This document shows positions 36,892 through 45,499 of a stretch of DNA of 64,000 bases, piece after piece; the stretch's first letter is position 1, and each line of letters begins with the position of its first letter. The notes under the pieces are model-generated. The model was not told where the DNA came from. It made no database searches and saw only the letters and a program-made list of their open reading frames with translations. Made by a program: the position numbers and the translations under genes. Origin of the DNA: Taishania sp037189645 (lineage in GTDB: Bacteria; Bacteroidota; Bacteroidia; Flavobacteriales_D; Crocinitomicaceae); NCBI GenBank assembly GCA_037189645.1, contig JBBCIY010000007.1, positions 240,481-304,480 of the forward strand, given 5' to 3'.

Positions 36892-37917
36892 CTACCAGTG
36901 TACGGCAATTTTTCCGATTGATTTTCCGGATTCCAGCAGCTGGTGGGCTTTGTTCATATCTGTGTAGCTGAAATCTCCTCCGTTCTCCGTGCTGATTTTC
37001 CCCGATTGGTACATGGAAACCACCTCACTCATGCAGTGCTTCAATACGCCGGGTTTGGCATCTGCTATCTTGAGCATATTTACTCCTATCATGCTTTTCG
37101 ACTGCATCATCAGGAAAGCAGGAACAGAAATTCCCATTTTCCTCAGGAAGTTGAGCTGAGAAAGGATTCCCCATTTGCCTTCCGCCAGCTGAGATCCTCC
37201 AAACAGAACAATACGCGAACCGGCTCCCAGCAATTGTTTATCCATTTTAAACGTACTGCCGCCAACAGGGTTGAATGAAACATCCAGTTGTTGCTTTCCT
37301 ATGATTTTTTCAACTGCTTCGGCATAGTTCTCTGTGCGGTAATTGATGGCATGATCCGCACCAAGCGACAGGCATTTCCGTGCTTTTTCTTCTGAGCTCA
37401 CCTTTGCAAAGACTACCGCTCCGGCTTGTTTTGCAAGCTGGATCAGCAGTGTTCCTACCCCGCCCGCAGCCGCATGGATCAGCACATTCTCACCACTCCT
37501 GAGCGGAGCGATGTAATTCGCCATGTAACAGGCGGTCACTCCTTGCGTTGAAAGTGCCAATGCATCATTGACAGGCATCTCACCGATTTCCGCCACCGCA
37601 TCCACAGAAGTAACGGCGTGCTTCGCATACCCTCCGAAACGGGTAAAAGCAACAACACGTTTTCCTACCAGGTGATTGTTTTGAACACTCCCGGCTTCCA
37701 GGATCTTCCCGGCAACTTCATAACCGATAACACACGGAAACGGCGGTGCTTCCCGGTACAATCCCCGTCGTGCCATCACATCCGCATAATTCAATCCGAA
37801 CGCTTCCGTTTCTATCAGGACTTCGTTTTCCTTCAATTCCGGGAGCTCAATATCTGCCATCCGGAAAGCCTGCTCCGGGCTTCCTTTTCGTGTCAATAAA
37901 AATCCTTGTGTCTTCAT
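36892..37917 (-). CDS. Zinc-free medium-chain reductase, VAT-1/quinone-oxidoreductase-like
   Basis: The 341-residue MDR protein has a GroES-like N-terminal half (LKENEVLIETEAFGLNYADVMARRGLY; PFPCVIGYEVAGKILEAG) and a Rossmann half with HAAAGGVGTLLIQLAKQAGA and LGADHAINYRTENYAE. It lacks the catalytic zinc Cys/His set. The block FLMMQSKSMIGVNMLKI resembles VAT-1-like members, which reduce quinones or enones with NADPH. It follows rsmI by 3 bases and is probably co-transcribed with it. Confidence 0.85.
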   Translation of the reverse strand: MKTQGFLLTRKGSPEQAFRMADIELPELKENEVLIETEAFGLNYADVMARRGLYREAPPFPCVIGYEVAGKILEAGSVQNNHLVGKRVVAFTRFGGYAKHAVTSVDAVAEIGEMPVNDALALSTQGVTACYMANYIAPLRSGENVLIHAAAGGVGTLLIQLAKQAGAVVFAKVSSEEKARKCLSLGADHAINYRTENYAEAVEKIIGKQQLDVSFNPVGGSTFKMDKQLLGAGSRIVLFGGSQLAEGKWGILSQLNFLRKMGISVPAFLMMQSKSMIGVNMLKIADAKPGVLKHCMSEVVSMYQSGKISTENGGDFSYTDMNKAHQLLESGKSIGKIAVHW

Positions 37918-37920
37918 CTG

Positions 37921-38592
37921 TTACTGTTTGCCTTCAACGATCACTACAATTTCTCCTTTCGGCGCGTGCTGTTCATAGTAACTTTTAACCTCCTGCGCTG
38001 TTCCTCTTTTATACTCTTCGAACAGTTTCGTCAGTTCCCTGACCACACACACTTTTCGTTCGGATCCGAAAAATTCCTCCACCTGCCCCAACAGCTTTAC
38101 CAGACGGTGCGGGGACTCGTACAGAACGATCGTTCTCGGTTCCTCTGCCAGCACTTGTAACCGGGTCTGCCTTCCTTTCTTATGCGGCAGAAAACCTTCA
38201 AACACAAATTTATCACAGGGAAATCCACTTGCCACAAGCGCGGGTACAAAAGCCGTAGGTCCCGGAAGGCACTCCACTTCGATGCCGTTTTTAATGCATT
38301 CCCTTACCAGGAGAAAACCGGGATCAGAAATGCCGGGAGTTCCTGCGTCTGATACCAAAACAACCAATTCAGAAGACTGGATCCGGCTGACAATCCCCTC
38401 CAGGGCTTTGTGCTCGTTGTGGGCATGAAACGGGAAAACAGCATTGCTGATTTCCAGGTGTGAAAGCAATTTTTTCGTAACCCGGGTATCTTCGGCAAGC
38501 AAAAAATCTGCTTCCCTGAGCATTCTGACAGAGCGAAGCGTGATGTCTTCCAGGTTTCCGATCGGTGTAGGAACCAAACACAGTTTAGGCAT
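37921..38592 (-). CDS. rsmI: 16S rRNA (cytidine(1402)-2'-O)-methyltransferase RsmI
   Basis: The 223-residue protein begins LCLVPTPIGNLEDITLRSVRMLREADFLLAEDTRVTKKLL, which is the RsmI signature, and continues with LVSDAGTPGISDPGFLLVRECI (SAM-binding loop of the tetrapyrrole-methylase fold), LPGPTAFVPALVASGFP and the FEGFLPHKKGRQ element. It methylates the 2'-hydroxyl of C1402 in the ribosomal decoding centre. It is slightly shorter than E. coli RsmI, lacking the C-terminal extension. It heads the leftward block containing the reductase, PBP and sco genes. Confidence 0.95.
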   Translation of the reverse strand: MPKLCLVPTPIGNLEDITLRSVRMLREADFLLAEDTRVTKKLLSHLEISNAVFPFHAHNEHKALEGIVSRIQSSELVVLVSDAGTPGISDPGFLLVRECIKNGIEVECLPGPTAFVPALVASGFPCDKFVFEGFLPHKKGRQTRLQVLAEEPRTIVLYESPHRLVKLLGQVEEFFGSERKVCVVRELTKLFEEYKRGTAQEVKSYYEQHAPKGEIVVIVEGKQ

Positions 38593-38676
38593 ATCTTTCC
38601 TTAATTATGAAGAACGAATTTATGATAAAAATACAGATAGCGAAATCAAATCCGTATTCTTTTGGGTGGTATAACA

Positions 38677-38704
38677 AAAAAGCCCGATTAAACATCGGGC
38701 TTTT
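38677..38704 (-). terminator. Rho-independent terminator after the 52-aa membrane protein gene
   Basis: The arms AGCCCGAT (38681-38688) and ATCGGGCT (38694-38701) form a perfect stem with a 5-base loop and are followed leftward by TTTTTTGTTAT. It separates the small gene from rsmI. The A-run on the other side makes it bidirectional in form. Confidence 0.85.
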
Positions 38705-38723
38705 ATCACTATCTGCGGGACGA

Positions 38724-38882
38724 TTATTCTTCGTCTTTATCTTCAAAAATTCTTTTCGGGCGTAATTTTTCCCTGATTCCCAATGTGATCCAAAGCGGAA
38801 CAATGAATCCCAGAGTGAATAACAGTAACCAGAAAGCCAGCCCTCCGAAAATCAAAAACAATACAATACCAAAAACGCTCAT
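38724..38882 (-). CDS. Small membrane protein (52 aa)
   Basis: A short leftward frame reads MSVFGIVLFLIFGGLAFWLL, continues with a second hydrophobic stretch (about 20-35, LFTLGFIVPLWITLGI), and ends with a basic then acidic tail (REKLRPKRIFEDKDEE). It is followed at once by a clean terminator. The regular hydrophobic design and downstream terminator support a real gene, but no family is recognised. The longer overlapping frame at 38585-38803 is a shadow. Confidence 0.65.
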   Translation of the reverse strand: MSVFGIVLFLIFGGLAFWLLLFTLGFIVPLWITLGIREKLRPKRIFEDKDEE

Positions 38883-38986
38883 ATTTGTGTTATTTTGAGT
38901 AAATCTTGCGGTAAAATTATATAAATAATTCTATCTGGCAAAGATTTTCCATACTTTCTTGACTGAAACGATAATTTAGATTCGTT

Positions 38987-40060
38987 TTAAAGTTTATCCT
39001 TCCCCAGCACTATTTTCGCAAACCGTTGATTCTGAAATTCAGAAGAAAATTTCGGGTTCGATGCAAGCTGATCTTTCAACGCCTGGTGATGTTCAGAAAG
39101 CTGTTCAAACTGTGCTTTGAAATCCTCACGATTATAGAATACCACTCCCTGTTCAAAATCCTCCCAATCCCGGTACTGTTCATGGATCATCATCGGGATC
39201 TTATAGGAGAACGCCACATTGACCGCTCCTGAGATCTGTCTTGAAAAATATTCACCAGCGCTTGGCGTACCCGGATGAACCAGCGGAAAAATTGCATCTG
39301 TCTGTTTCAGGTACGCATCGAACTCTTCCTCGCTTACAAAATCATTGAAGAGATGCACACGGCGGCTCAGCCATGACTCTTCCAGCTGCTTCCTGAACTG
39401 CTTCACCTCTTCCGAATGGTAATCACTTTTACCAATGAAATAAAAATGAACATGGCCAGGAGTTGCCTTTGCCATCTCGATAAAACCATCCAGGTCTTTT
39501 CTTCTCGATTCCACTCCCCCGATCACGGAAACCCAGAATTCGCCATGAGGCTTATCTACCTTTGTGTAAAAATGCGGGTAATTCAACGGGTAAAAAGAAT
39601 CAACGGTTATTCCTCCGGCCGGTTTTGCATACCGTTTCAGGGTGTCGTTCAGAACAAAATAATGTTTGATCTTTTTTGAAATAAGCGATTGCGTGAAACT
39701 TGCGTCCAGCATTTTGATCGTATGAAGGATTCCAAAGAATTTCACCTCCGGAGCGGCCGTCAGGCACAGGTTCCGGATATGTCCTCCTTGTGCCGTATTC
39801 GCAATGACAATATCTATTTTATTGCGGGAAAACCACTTGTTTAAGCGGACCATTGCCCAAAAATCGCCCACCATGGATTTCGGCAGGACCACTTCGTGAA
39901 ATTCATCTGCATACCGTTCAAAAGCACTGTTCCTGGAAAACAGTTCCCTGTTTCCGCAGAACACAACACCGGCTCCGGCCTTCTTCAGCGCGATCATCTG
40001 TGAAAGAATGCATTCATCGTGACTTCCGCCGATTTCCAGTATGGCAACCTTTTTATTCAT
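38987..40060 (-). CDS. Glycosyltransferase, GT-B fold (GT4-like)
   Basis: I start at ATG 40060 (MNKKVAILEIGGSHDECILSQMIALKKAG), giving 357 residues; an upstream in-frame start at 40081 is less likely. The N-terminal half looks like a GT-B Rossmann domain (IDIVIANTAQGGHIRNL). The C-terminal half has SVIGGVESRRKDLDGFIEMAKATPGHVHFYFIGKSD, then a DAIFPLVHPGTPSAGEYFSRQISGAVNVAFSYKIP block that matches the GT4 acceptor-proximal region. It probably transfers a sugar in surface polysaccharide synthesis. It stands apart from other sugar genes here. A TATCTTTG element lies just upstream (40068-40075), implying a very short leader. Confidence 0.75.
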   Translation of the reverse strand: MNKKVAILEIGGSHDECILSQMIALKKAGAGVVFCGNRELFSRNSAFERYADEFHEVVLPKSMVGDFWAMVRLNKWFSRNKIDIVIANTAQGGHIRNLCLTAAPEVKFFGILHTIKMLDASFTQSLISKKIKHYFVLNDTLKRYAKPAGGITVDSFYPLNYPHFYTKVDKPHGEFWVSVIGGVESRRKDLDGFIEMAKATPGHVHFYFIGKSDYHSEEVKQFRKQLEESWLSRRVHLFNDFVSEEEFDAYLKQTDAIFPLVHPGTPSAGEYFSRQISGAVNVAFSYKIPMMIHEQYRDWEDFEQGVVFYNREDFKAQFEQLSEHHQALKDQLASNPKFSSEFQNQRFAKIVLGKDKL

Positions 40061-40067
40061 CCGAAAG

Positions 40068-40075
40068 CAAAGATA
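40068..40075 (-). promoter_or_regulatory. -7 element (TATCTTTG) for the GT4-like gene
   Basis: A minus-strand TAnnTTTG match lies 7 bases upstream of the chosen ATG. If it is used, the transcript would be nearly leaderless. Confidence 0.3.
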
Positions 40076-40145
40076 AAACAATTGCCTTTCTCAAAACCGT
40101 ATTCGGTTTTTTGATTATTTTTATCCCAAACATTTGAGCAAAGTC

Positions 40146-40706
40146 ATGGCAGGATTGAAATTCCGGGTTCTATTGGACAGTAAGGAAAACACAGAGATAT
40201 TCAGAGATGTAATCATTCCCGATTCGGCAAGTTTTGAAGATCTGTACAAGATCAGCATTGCGTCATTCGGGTTCAAGGGAGACCAGATGGCCTCTTTCTA
40301 TATGTCAAACGACGAGTGGGACAAAGGACAGGAGATCACGCTGGAAGACATGAGCTTTGGCGATGAAGACAACACGACGCCCGTCATGTCAACAGCATTT
40401 GTCCGCGACTTCATCGAAGCACCGGACCAGAAAATCATCCTGGTATACGACTTTATCCGGATGTGGATCTTCCTGCTGGAGCTGGTCGGATACGAAAAAG
40501 AAACTCCTGAAAAGCCACTTATTGCCCTGACGGTAGGAACTGCTCCAAAAGAAGACTCCCGTTCAGGAGACGATAACGACGAGCTGTTTGCCGGAGAATT
40601 CGACGAGCCTGGAGAAGAAGACGAAGATGAGTTCGGGTTTAATGATTTTGATGATGATTACAACGATGAGGATTATTCATCGTTCGATGATTACAATGAT
40701 TATTGA
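40146..40706 (+). CDS. pRiA4b ORF3-like (IS1096 TnpR-passenger family) protein with acidic tail
   Basis: The ATG at 40146 gives 186 residues. The N-terminal two-thirds (LKFRVLLDSKENTEIFRDVIIPDSASFEDLYKISIASFGFKGDQMASFYMSNDEW ... LVYDFIRMWIFLLELV) fits the plasmid pRiA4b ORF-3-like fold, which begins with an R-x-I/L-x2 strand and contains YDFGDxW-like blocks; here YDFIRMW. The last 55 residues are almost all Asp, Glu, Asn, Tyr and Phe. Despite the family name there is no transposon nearby, and such genes are ordinary in this group. Its function is unknown. Confidence 0.65.
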   Translation: MAGLKFRVLLDSKENTEIFRDVIIPDSASFEDLYKISIASFGFKGDQMASFYMSNDEWDKGQEITLEDMSFGDEDNTTPVMSTAFVRDFIEAPDQKIILVYDFIRMWIFLLELVGYEKETPEKPLIALTVGTAPKEDSRSGDDNDELFAGEFDEPGEEDEDEFGFNDFDDDYNDEDYSSFDDYNDY

Positions 40707-40709
40707 TCC

Positions 40710-41417
40710 ATGAGCACGCACAACGACCCGATCGGGCAGGCCATTATTGATTTTGCAACCTCCGGAAAGTCAAAAGACATCATTGTTTCTTCCGACCTGT
40801 GTGAGGATGATGTTATCAGATCCGGTTACTTATTCCGCACACTCAAAGAAATGCCTCAAGCGGAAAAAATAGCCCTCCATCGCTGCAAGGGGAAAATCCT
40901 GGATGTGGGTGCTGGTGCGGGAGCTCACTCAAAGGCATTAAAAGAAAAAGGATTCAGTGTAACAGCACTGGAACCATCCGCGGGAGCTGTCCGGCACCTG
41001 CAGTCAGAAGGCATTCCAACCATCCGGGAGACATTTCAGTCCCACAGTGGCCAGACCTATGATACGCTCCTGCTGCTGATGAACGGAATCGGACTGGCAG
41101 GAAAGCTGGAGCACCTGGAAGCATTCCTTTCCCACGCCAGAACACTGTTAAATCCGGGAGGTAAGATCCTGTGTGATTCGACAGACATCATGTACCTGTA
41201 TGAAGACGAAGACGGTTCCTTATGGGTAGACTTAAACGCTGAATATTATGGTAATTTCAAATTCCAGATGACTTACGGCGATCACCAGACCGATTGGTTC
41301 GACTGGCTGTACGTTGACATTGAGCGGCTGAAAAATGCCGCTGAAACGACCGGATTCGAAGCAGAGCTGCTTTTCGAGGAAGACAATCATTACCTGGTAG
41401 AATTAAGATTAAAATAA
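40710..41417 (+). CDS. Class I SAM-dependent methyltransferase
   Basis: The 235-residue protein has motif I KILDVGAGAGAHSKALKEKG, then VTALEPSAGAVRHLQ (acidic end of strand 2), an EHLEAFLSHARTLLNPGGKILCDSTD block (motif post-III/IV) and a C-terminal strand pair. The substrate cannot be predicted. It follows the acidic protein after 3 bases and precedes the TraB/GumN gene by 8 bases, so the three are probably one operon. Confidence 0.87.
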   Translation: MSTHNDPIGQAIIDFATSGKSKDIIVSSDLCEDDVIRSGYLFRTLKEMPQAEKIALHRCKGKILDVGAGAGAHSKALKEKGFSVTALEPSAGAVRHLQSEGIPTIRETFQSHSGQTYDTLLLLMNGIGLAGKLEHLEAFLSHARTLLNPGGKILCDSTDIMYLYEDEDGSLWVDLNAEYYGNFKFQMTYGDHQTDWFDWLYVDIERLKNAAETTGFEAELLFEEDNHYLVELRLK

Positions 41418-41425
41418 AAAGAGAA

Positions 41426-42313
41426 ATGAAATCATTCAAACTCACATTGCTTGCATTTTTACTTGGGCTGGCTCCCAATTTCCTGAAAGCACAGCACCTG
41501 GATCAATTTCCGACGGAATCCAATACGTTACTGTGGAAGATCGAAGGGAAAAAAGTTAAAAAAGATGCTTATATATTCGGTACAATCCACCTCATTGAGA
41601 AGGAGAAATTTTACTTTCCGGATCATTTCAGGAAGCTGGTCTCAAACAGTGGGCAAATCGTCCTGGAGATCGGGAACCTGAATCAAATGGAAGCATTGAA
41701 TCACATGATGCTGCAACAAGGCACCTTTTTCGATTTCTTTACTCCTGAGCAGACGGACTCCATCCTGGTATGGGCAAAAGAATCAATGGGAATGGAACCG
41801 GAGCAGTTTAAGATGGCACTGGGGAAAATGAAGCCTTTCACGATTGTCCAGCTGACTACTCAGAAAGACCTGATCGGCAAAATAGAATCATACGACATGA
41901 CGATCCAATCCATTGCGGTTGAAAACGATATTCCGGTCATCGGGCTGGAAACCATTGCCCAGCAGATTGCCATTTTCGACAACATGGATACGCTGACACA
42001 ACGTGAAATGGTCATGGAGCTGATCCGGAACCCCCAGAAGCAAAACGAGACCTTGCAAACCATGTTTGAGATCTACCTGGAGCAGAATGTAGACAAGATG
42101 TACCAGTTCATCAGCGAAGAAGGAGGCAGCATGATGGATTTTTCCGATGACCTGCTTTTAAAAAGGAACCACGACTGGATCCCGAAAATAGAGGAACTGA
42201 TCCAAAAGAAAAGCACCCTTGTCGCGGTTGGCGCAGGACACCTGGGTGGTGAAGAAGGAGTACTGCGGTTACTGGAGAAAAAAGGATACACGCTTACACC
42301 TGTTCAATTCTAA
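41426..42313 (+). CDS. TraB/GumN family protein
   Basis: The 295-residue protein has a signal peptide (MKSFKLTLLAFLLGLAPNFLKA/Q). It then has the TraB/GumN pattern: LWKIEGKKVKKDAYIFGTIHLIEKEKFYFPDHF, the GTIH motif near residue 52, IGLETIAQQIAIFD, and the closing VAVGAGHLGGEEGVLRLLEKKGYTLTPV. Members are related to Tiki-type metalloproteases, using the two GxxH-type motifs, and are probably periplasmic peptidases, but the bacterial function is unproven. It is followed after 10 bases by an FKBP lipoprotein gene. Confidence 0.9.
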   Translation: MKSFKLTLLAFLLGLAPNFLKAQHLDQFPTESNTLLWKIEGKKVKKDAYIFGTIHLIEKEKFYFPDHFRKLVSNSGQIVLEIGNLNQMEALNHMMLQQGTFFDFFTPEQTDSILVWAKESMGMEPEQFKMALGKMKPFTIVQLTTQKDLIGKIESYDMTIQSIAVENDIPVIGLETIAQQIAIFDNMDTLTQREMVMELIRNPQKQNETLQTMFEIYLEQNVDKMYQFISEEGGSMMDFSDDLLLKRNHDWIPKIEELIQKKSTLVAVGAGHLGGEEGVLRLLEKKGYTLTPVQF

Positions 42314-42323
42314 ACCTGAAGCA

Positions 42324-42770
42324 ATGAAAAAAATATACTGGCTGTTCTTCATTGGAATCATCTTCGTATCCTGTGGAAAATACAGTGACAAGGAGATTCA
42401 GTCATTCGATGAGACGATCGCTGCCTATGTCAGGAAGAACAAACTTGACATGACAAAATCCGAATCGGGGTTGTATTATACGATTCACGAAGAAGGAGAA
42501 GGTGACCCCATCAAACCCACTGCGATGATTTCCGCCATCTATACCGGAAAACTGCTCAACGGTGAAGTGTTTGACGAGCAAAAAGAACCGATGGAGCTGA
42601 CCTTGAAAAACCTCATCCACGGATGGCGGGAGGTTGCCTATTACCTCAAACCGGGAGGAAAAGCGACAATCATCGTTCCGCCTCAACTGGGTTACGGACA
42701 GCAAAAACTTTCAAAAATACCGGAAAGCTCGATTCTGATCTTTGACATCGAAATTGTGGACGTCTACTAA
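42324..42770 (+). CDS. FKBP-type peptidyl-prolyl isomerase lipoprotein
   Basis: ATG 42324 gives a 148-residue protein with a lipoprotein signal (KKIYWLFFIGIIFVSCGKYSD, Cys at residue 18). An FKBP domain follows: TAMISAIYTGKLLNGEVFDEQ, then NLIHGWREVAYYLKPGGKATIIVPPQLGYGQ and SSILIFDIEIVDVY. The enzyme speeds proline isomerisation in exported proteins and should sit on a membrane facing the periplasm. A longer frame starting inside the TraB gene is not used, because the lipobox begins at this ATG. Confidence 0.9.
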   Translation: MKKIYWLFFIGIIFVSCGKYSDKEIQSFDETIAAYVRKNKLDMTKSESGLYYTIHEEGEGDPIKPTAMISAIYTGKLLNGEVFDEQKEPMELTLKNLIHGWREVAYYLKPGGKATIIVPPQLGYGQQKLSKIPESSILIFDIEIVDVY

Positions 42771-42809
42771 ATATTAACAGACATAATAACTATTAATCAA
42801 TCGCTTAAC

Positions 42810-43808
42810 ATGACTAAAAATGTAATTTCAGCCATTGCGCTGACAGGAATGGCCATCTGTGTAATTGCCGCAGGAAATGCTTCGTTGGCACAAAAAAAGA
42901 ACAGGAAAAAATCTGATGAGGATTACTATAAAGTTCCAAAGTCTGAATACATCATGCTGGAAAATGGAAAGATCTATCCCCTGGAAGAAGACAGCTATGA
43001 AATGGCGGATTCTGTTTCGGACTGGGATTCGTATTACGATTTTTCATCCGAAGAGGTGAACAAGATCCCTGAAACGATAACAGCGGAAAAATACACCATC
43101 ACTTTCACGGAAGGAGACAGCTTTCAGAATGACAACAAATACAACAACTACTTCCCGACCTCATCCATCCTTGATGCAAAAATATTGAATGACGACAAGC
43201 TGTACGGTGAGTATTTTACAAAAACAGACACATCCATCGTCTTAAAGCTGGCCGGGGGTAAGACCAAAACATATTTCGCGCCGAATTTCCTGGAAAAAAT
43301 GTCCCCTATGATGGCACATCTGTCCGGCTACAAAAGCCAGCCTTATTCCCATCAGTTCCAGGGATACCTGAAAGACCTGGACGCATACCTGATCTTCTGG
43401 GATGACAAAAATGCCAATCACCTTTTAACATTTTATGCCGAAGAGAAAGGTTACCTGCTGGTCAGCAGAAAGGACGGGAGCGAGATCCGCTGGAAAGACC
43501 GGCAGACCATATCTCTTTTTGACAATGAAGAGATCATGGAAGTACCGATCTTATCCATTGACCGGAAAAAGGTCCTGTTTGTGAACTCTTCTGAAATGAG
43601 ACTCTATTCCGTTTCTGAAAATGGTTTCCGGGAAGAATTCAATGTTTCTTATCTCCAGGATGAGGAAGATCCGTACGGGTACGGAGAAAAGATAAAAGAT
43701 GCCAAATGGGTGGGGGAAAATTCCTTTCTTGTTCAGATCGAATCACCTTATTTCGGTGAAGACAGTTTGTCTCCCAATTACAAGCTCGTCACATTCAGCA
43801 AACGTTGA
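42810..43808 (+). CDS. Secreted hypothetical protein (332 aa)
   Basis: A signal peptide (AIALTGMAICVIAAGNASLAQ) is followed by a Lys-rich linker and a mostly acidic, beta-rich domain. I see no known motif. Aromatic and acidic residues are frequent (WDSYYDFSSEEVNKI, YGEYFTKTDTS). It is the last gene of the short rightward run after the FKBP gene (39 bases). It is probably periplasmic; the function is unknown. Confidence 0.7.
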   Translation: MTKNVISAIALTGMAICVIAAGNASLAQKKNRKKSDEDYYKVPKSEYIMLENGKIYPLEEDSYEMADSVSDWDSYYDFSSEEVNKIPETITAEKYTITFTEGDSFQNDNKYNNYFPTSSILDAKILNDDKLYGEYFTKTDTSIVLKLAGGKTKTYFAPNFLEKMSPMMAHLSGYKSQPYSHQFQGYLKDLDAYLIFWDDKNANHLLTFYAEEKGYLLVSRKDGSEIRWKDRQTISLFDNEEIMEVPILSIDRKKVLFVNSSEMRLYSVSENGFREEFNVSYLQDEEDPYGYGEKIKDAKWVGENSFLVQIESPYFGEDSLSPNYKLVTFSKR

Positions 43809-43893
43809 TATTCCCGGGAATTAACCGTTGAGCTGTCATTTCCCATTCCTGCTGGTCTGTGAATGTTGCAAAAAAATCGTTAAAGTGTGACAA

Positions 43894-43927
43894 TTTGTCA
43901 GAATGATTTTTATTATTATTATTTTTG
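43894..43927 (+). promoter_or_regulatory. miaB: miaB operon promoter (TTTG ... TATTTTTG)
   Basis: A -33 TTTG (43894-43897) and a -7 TATTTTTG (43920-43927) are separated by 22 bases, within the usual Bacteroidota range. Transcription would begin near 43933, which supports the ATG at 43949 as the miaB start. Confidence 0.6.
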
Positions 43928-43948
43928 CAAATCAGTTTTGATTGTAGA

Positions 43949-45424
43949 ATGGAATTTGAACAAAATAAAGTAATTGATGAAGGCAGGCAAGGTGAGGCAA
44001 CAGTTGTCGAAACTTCTGTGCCGTCATCCAACGGAAAGCGCCTGTACGTGGAAAGCTACGGCTGCCAGATGAATTTTTCTGACAGTGAGGTGGTCGCTTC
44101 TATCATGACAAACGAAGGATATACCACTACCCGCAATATCGATGAGGCGGATGTGGTCCTGATCAACACATGTTCCATCCGTGAGAACGCAGAAACACGT
44201 GTGAGGAACCGCCTGACCGAATTTAAAAAACGGAAATCCGACCAACCTGAGCTGGTGGTAGGAATCTTAGGCTGCATGGCGGAACGCCTGAAAAAATCAT
44301 TGCTGGAAGAAGAGCAGCTGGTGGACCTGGTTGCAGGCCCGGATGCTTACCGCGATCTTCCGAACCTGGTAGAAGAAGTTGGTTCCGGTCAGCGTGCCGT
44401 GAATGTATTGCTTTCTAGAGAAGAAACGTACGCTGATATTTCTCCTGTACGAATGGACACCGGAGGTGTGAGCGCATTTGTAACCATCATGCGTGGTTGC
44501 GACAATATGTGTTCGTTCTGTGTCGTTCCGTTTACACGTGGCCGTGAACGCTCCCGCGACCCGCAGACAATCGTCGGGGAATGCAGGGACCTGTTCGGGA
44601 AAGGTTACCGGGAAGTGACATTATTAGGACAGAATGTAGACAGCTACCGCTGGAACCTGACTTCCAAAGGAGAAGTCAAGGAAGAAGGGAAGCCAACAAC
44701 CAATTTCGCTCAATTGATGGAGATGGTCGCGCTGGTCTCTCCTGATTTACGTGTCCGTTTCTCCACTTCACATCCGAAAGACATGACAGACGATGTGCTG
44801 GAAGTAATGGCAAAATACGAAAACATCTGCGAATACATCCACCTGCCGGTACAATCAGGAAATACGGAGGTGCTGGCACGTATGAACAGAGGATATTCAC
44901 GTGAATGGTACCTGGAGCGGATCAAAGCTATCCGGAGCATTGTTCCCGACTGCGCTATCTCAACGGACATCATTACAGGATTCTGCGGAGAAACAGATGA
45001 AGAGCACCGGGATACTGTGGAGCTGATGAAAGAGGTTCAATATGAATTCGCCTATATGTTCAAGTATTCCGAGCGCCCTAAAACGCTGGCGGAACGCCGT
45101 TTTAAAGACGATGTTCCCGAGGATGTGAAAGGAAAACGCCTGAACGAAATCATTGACCTGCAACTGGCGTCTTCACTTTACTGGCACCAGCAGCAGATCG
45201 GGAAAGTAAAGAAAGTACTGGTAGAAGGCAAATCCAAACGCTCGGAAGATGAGTGGTGCGGCCGTGACGGAAGAAACTCAATGGTCATTTTTCCGAAAGG
45301 AAATTTTGACAAAGGGCAATACATCCTGGTAAAGATCACGGATTGTACTTCCGCAACGCTGAAAGGAGAGGTTGTTTCGGTGTGTGAGCCGGCTGCTTTC
45401 GACTTCGCTCAATCAGCTGAATAA
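43949..45424 (+). CDS. miaB: tRNA-2-methylthio-N6-dimethylallyladenosine synthase MiaB
   Basis: At 491 residues (ATG 43949; the frame extends to a TTG at 43925 inside the promoter), this has the three MiaB domains. The N-terminal MTTase domain carries the auxiliary-cluster cysteines (YVESYGCQMNFSDSE, LINTCSIRENAETR, ILGCMAERLK). The radical-SAM core has MRGCDNMCSFCVVPFTRGRERSR (CxxxCxxC). A C-terminal TRAM domain follows. The enzyme adds a methylthio group to A37 of tRNAs reading UNN codons. It is the first gene of the operon leading to secG. Confidence 0.97.
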   Translation: MEFEQNKVIDEGRQGEATVVETSVPSSNGKRLYVESYGCQMNFSDSEVVASIMTNEGYTTTRNIDEADVVLINTCSIRENAETRVRNRLTEFKKRKSDQPELVVGILGCMAERLKKSLLEEEQLVDLVAGPDAYRDLPNLVEEVGSGQRAVNVLLSREETYADISPVRMDTGGVSAFVTIMRGCDNMCSFCVVPFTRGRERSRDPQTIVGECRDLFGKGYREVTLLGQNVDSYRWNLTSKGEVKEEGKPTTNFAQLMEMVALVSPDLRVRFSTSHPKDMTDDVLEVMAKYENICEYIHLPVQSGNTEVLARMNRGYSREWYLERIKAIRSIVPDCAISTDIITGFCGETDEEHRDTVELMKEVQYEFAYMFKYSERPKTLAERRFKDDVPEDVKGKRLNEIIDLQLASSLYWHQQQIGKVKKVLVEGKSKRSEDEWCGRDGRNSMVIFPKGNFDKGQYILVKITDCTSATLKGEVVSVCEPAAFDFAQSAE

Positions 45425-45499
45425 TGGAATTCAGGCACACATTCGGGGTGTACTCCCTGTGTTCTGAATAATTGAAACTTGACAATTCACAATTAAAAA

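Noticed and set aside
38585..38803. 72-codon leftward frame before rsmI
   Set aside because: It runs through the terminator hairpin at 38677-38704 and overlaps the better supported 52-codon membrane protein gene.
40134..40706. Transposon-associated gene (IS1096 TnpR-like name)
   Set aside because: The family name is historical. No terminal repeats, transposase or target duplication are visible, so no mobile element is called.
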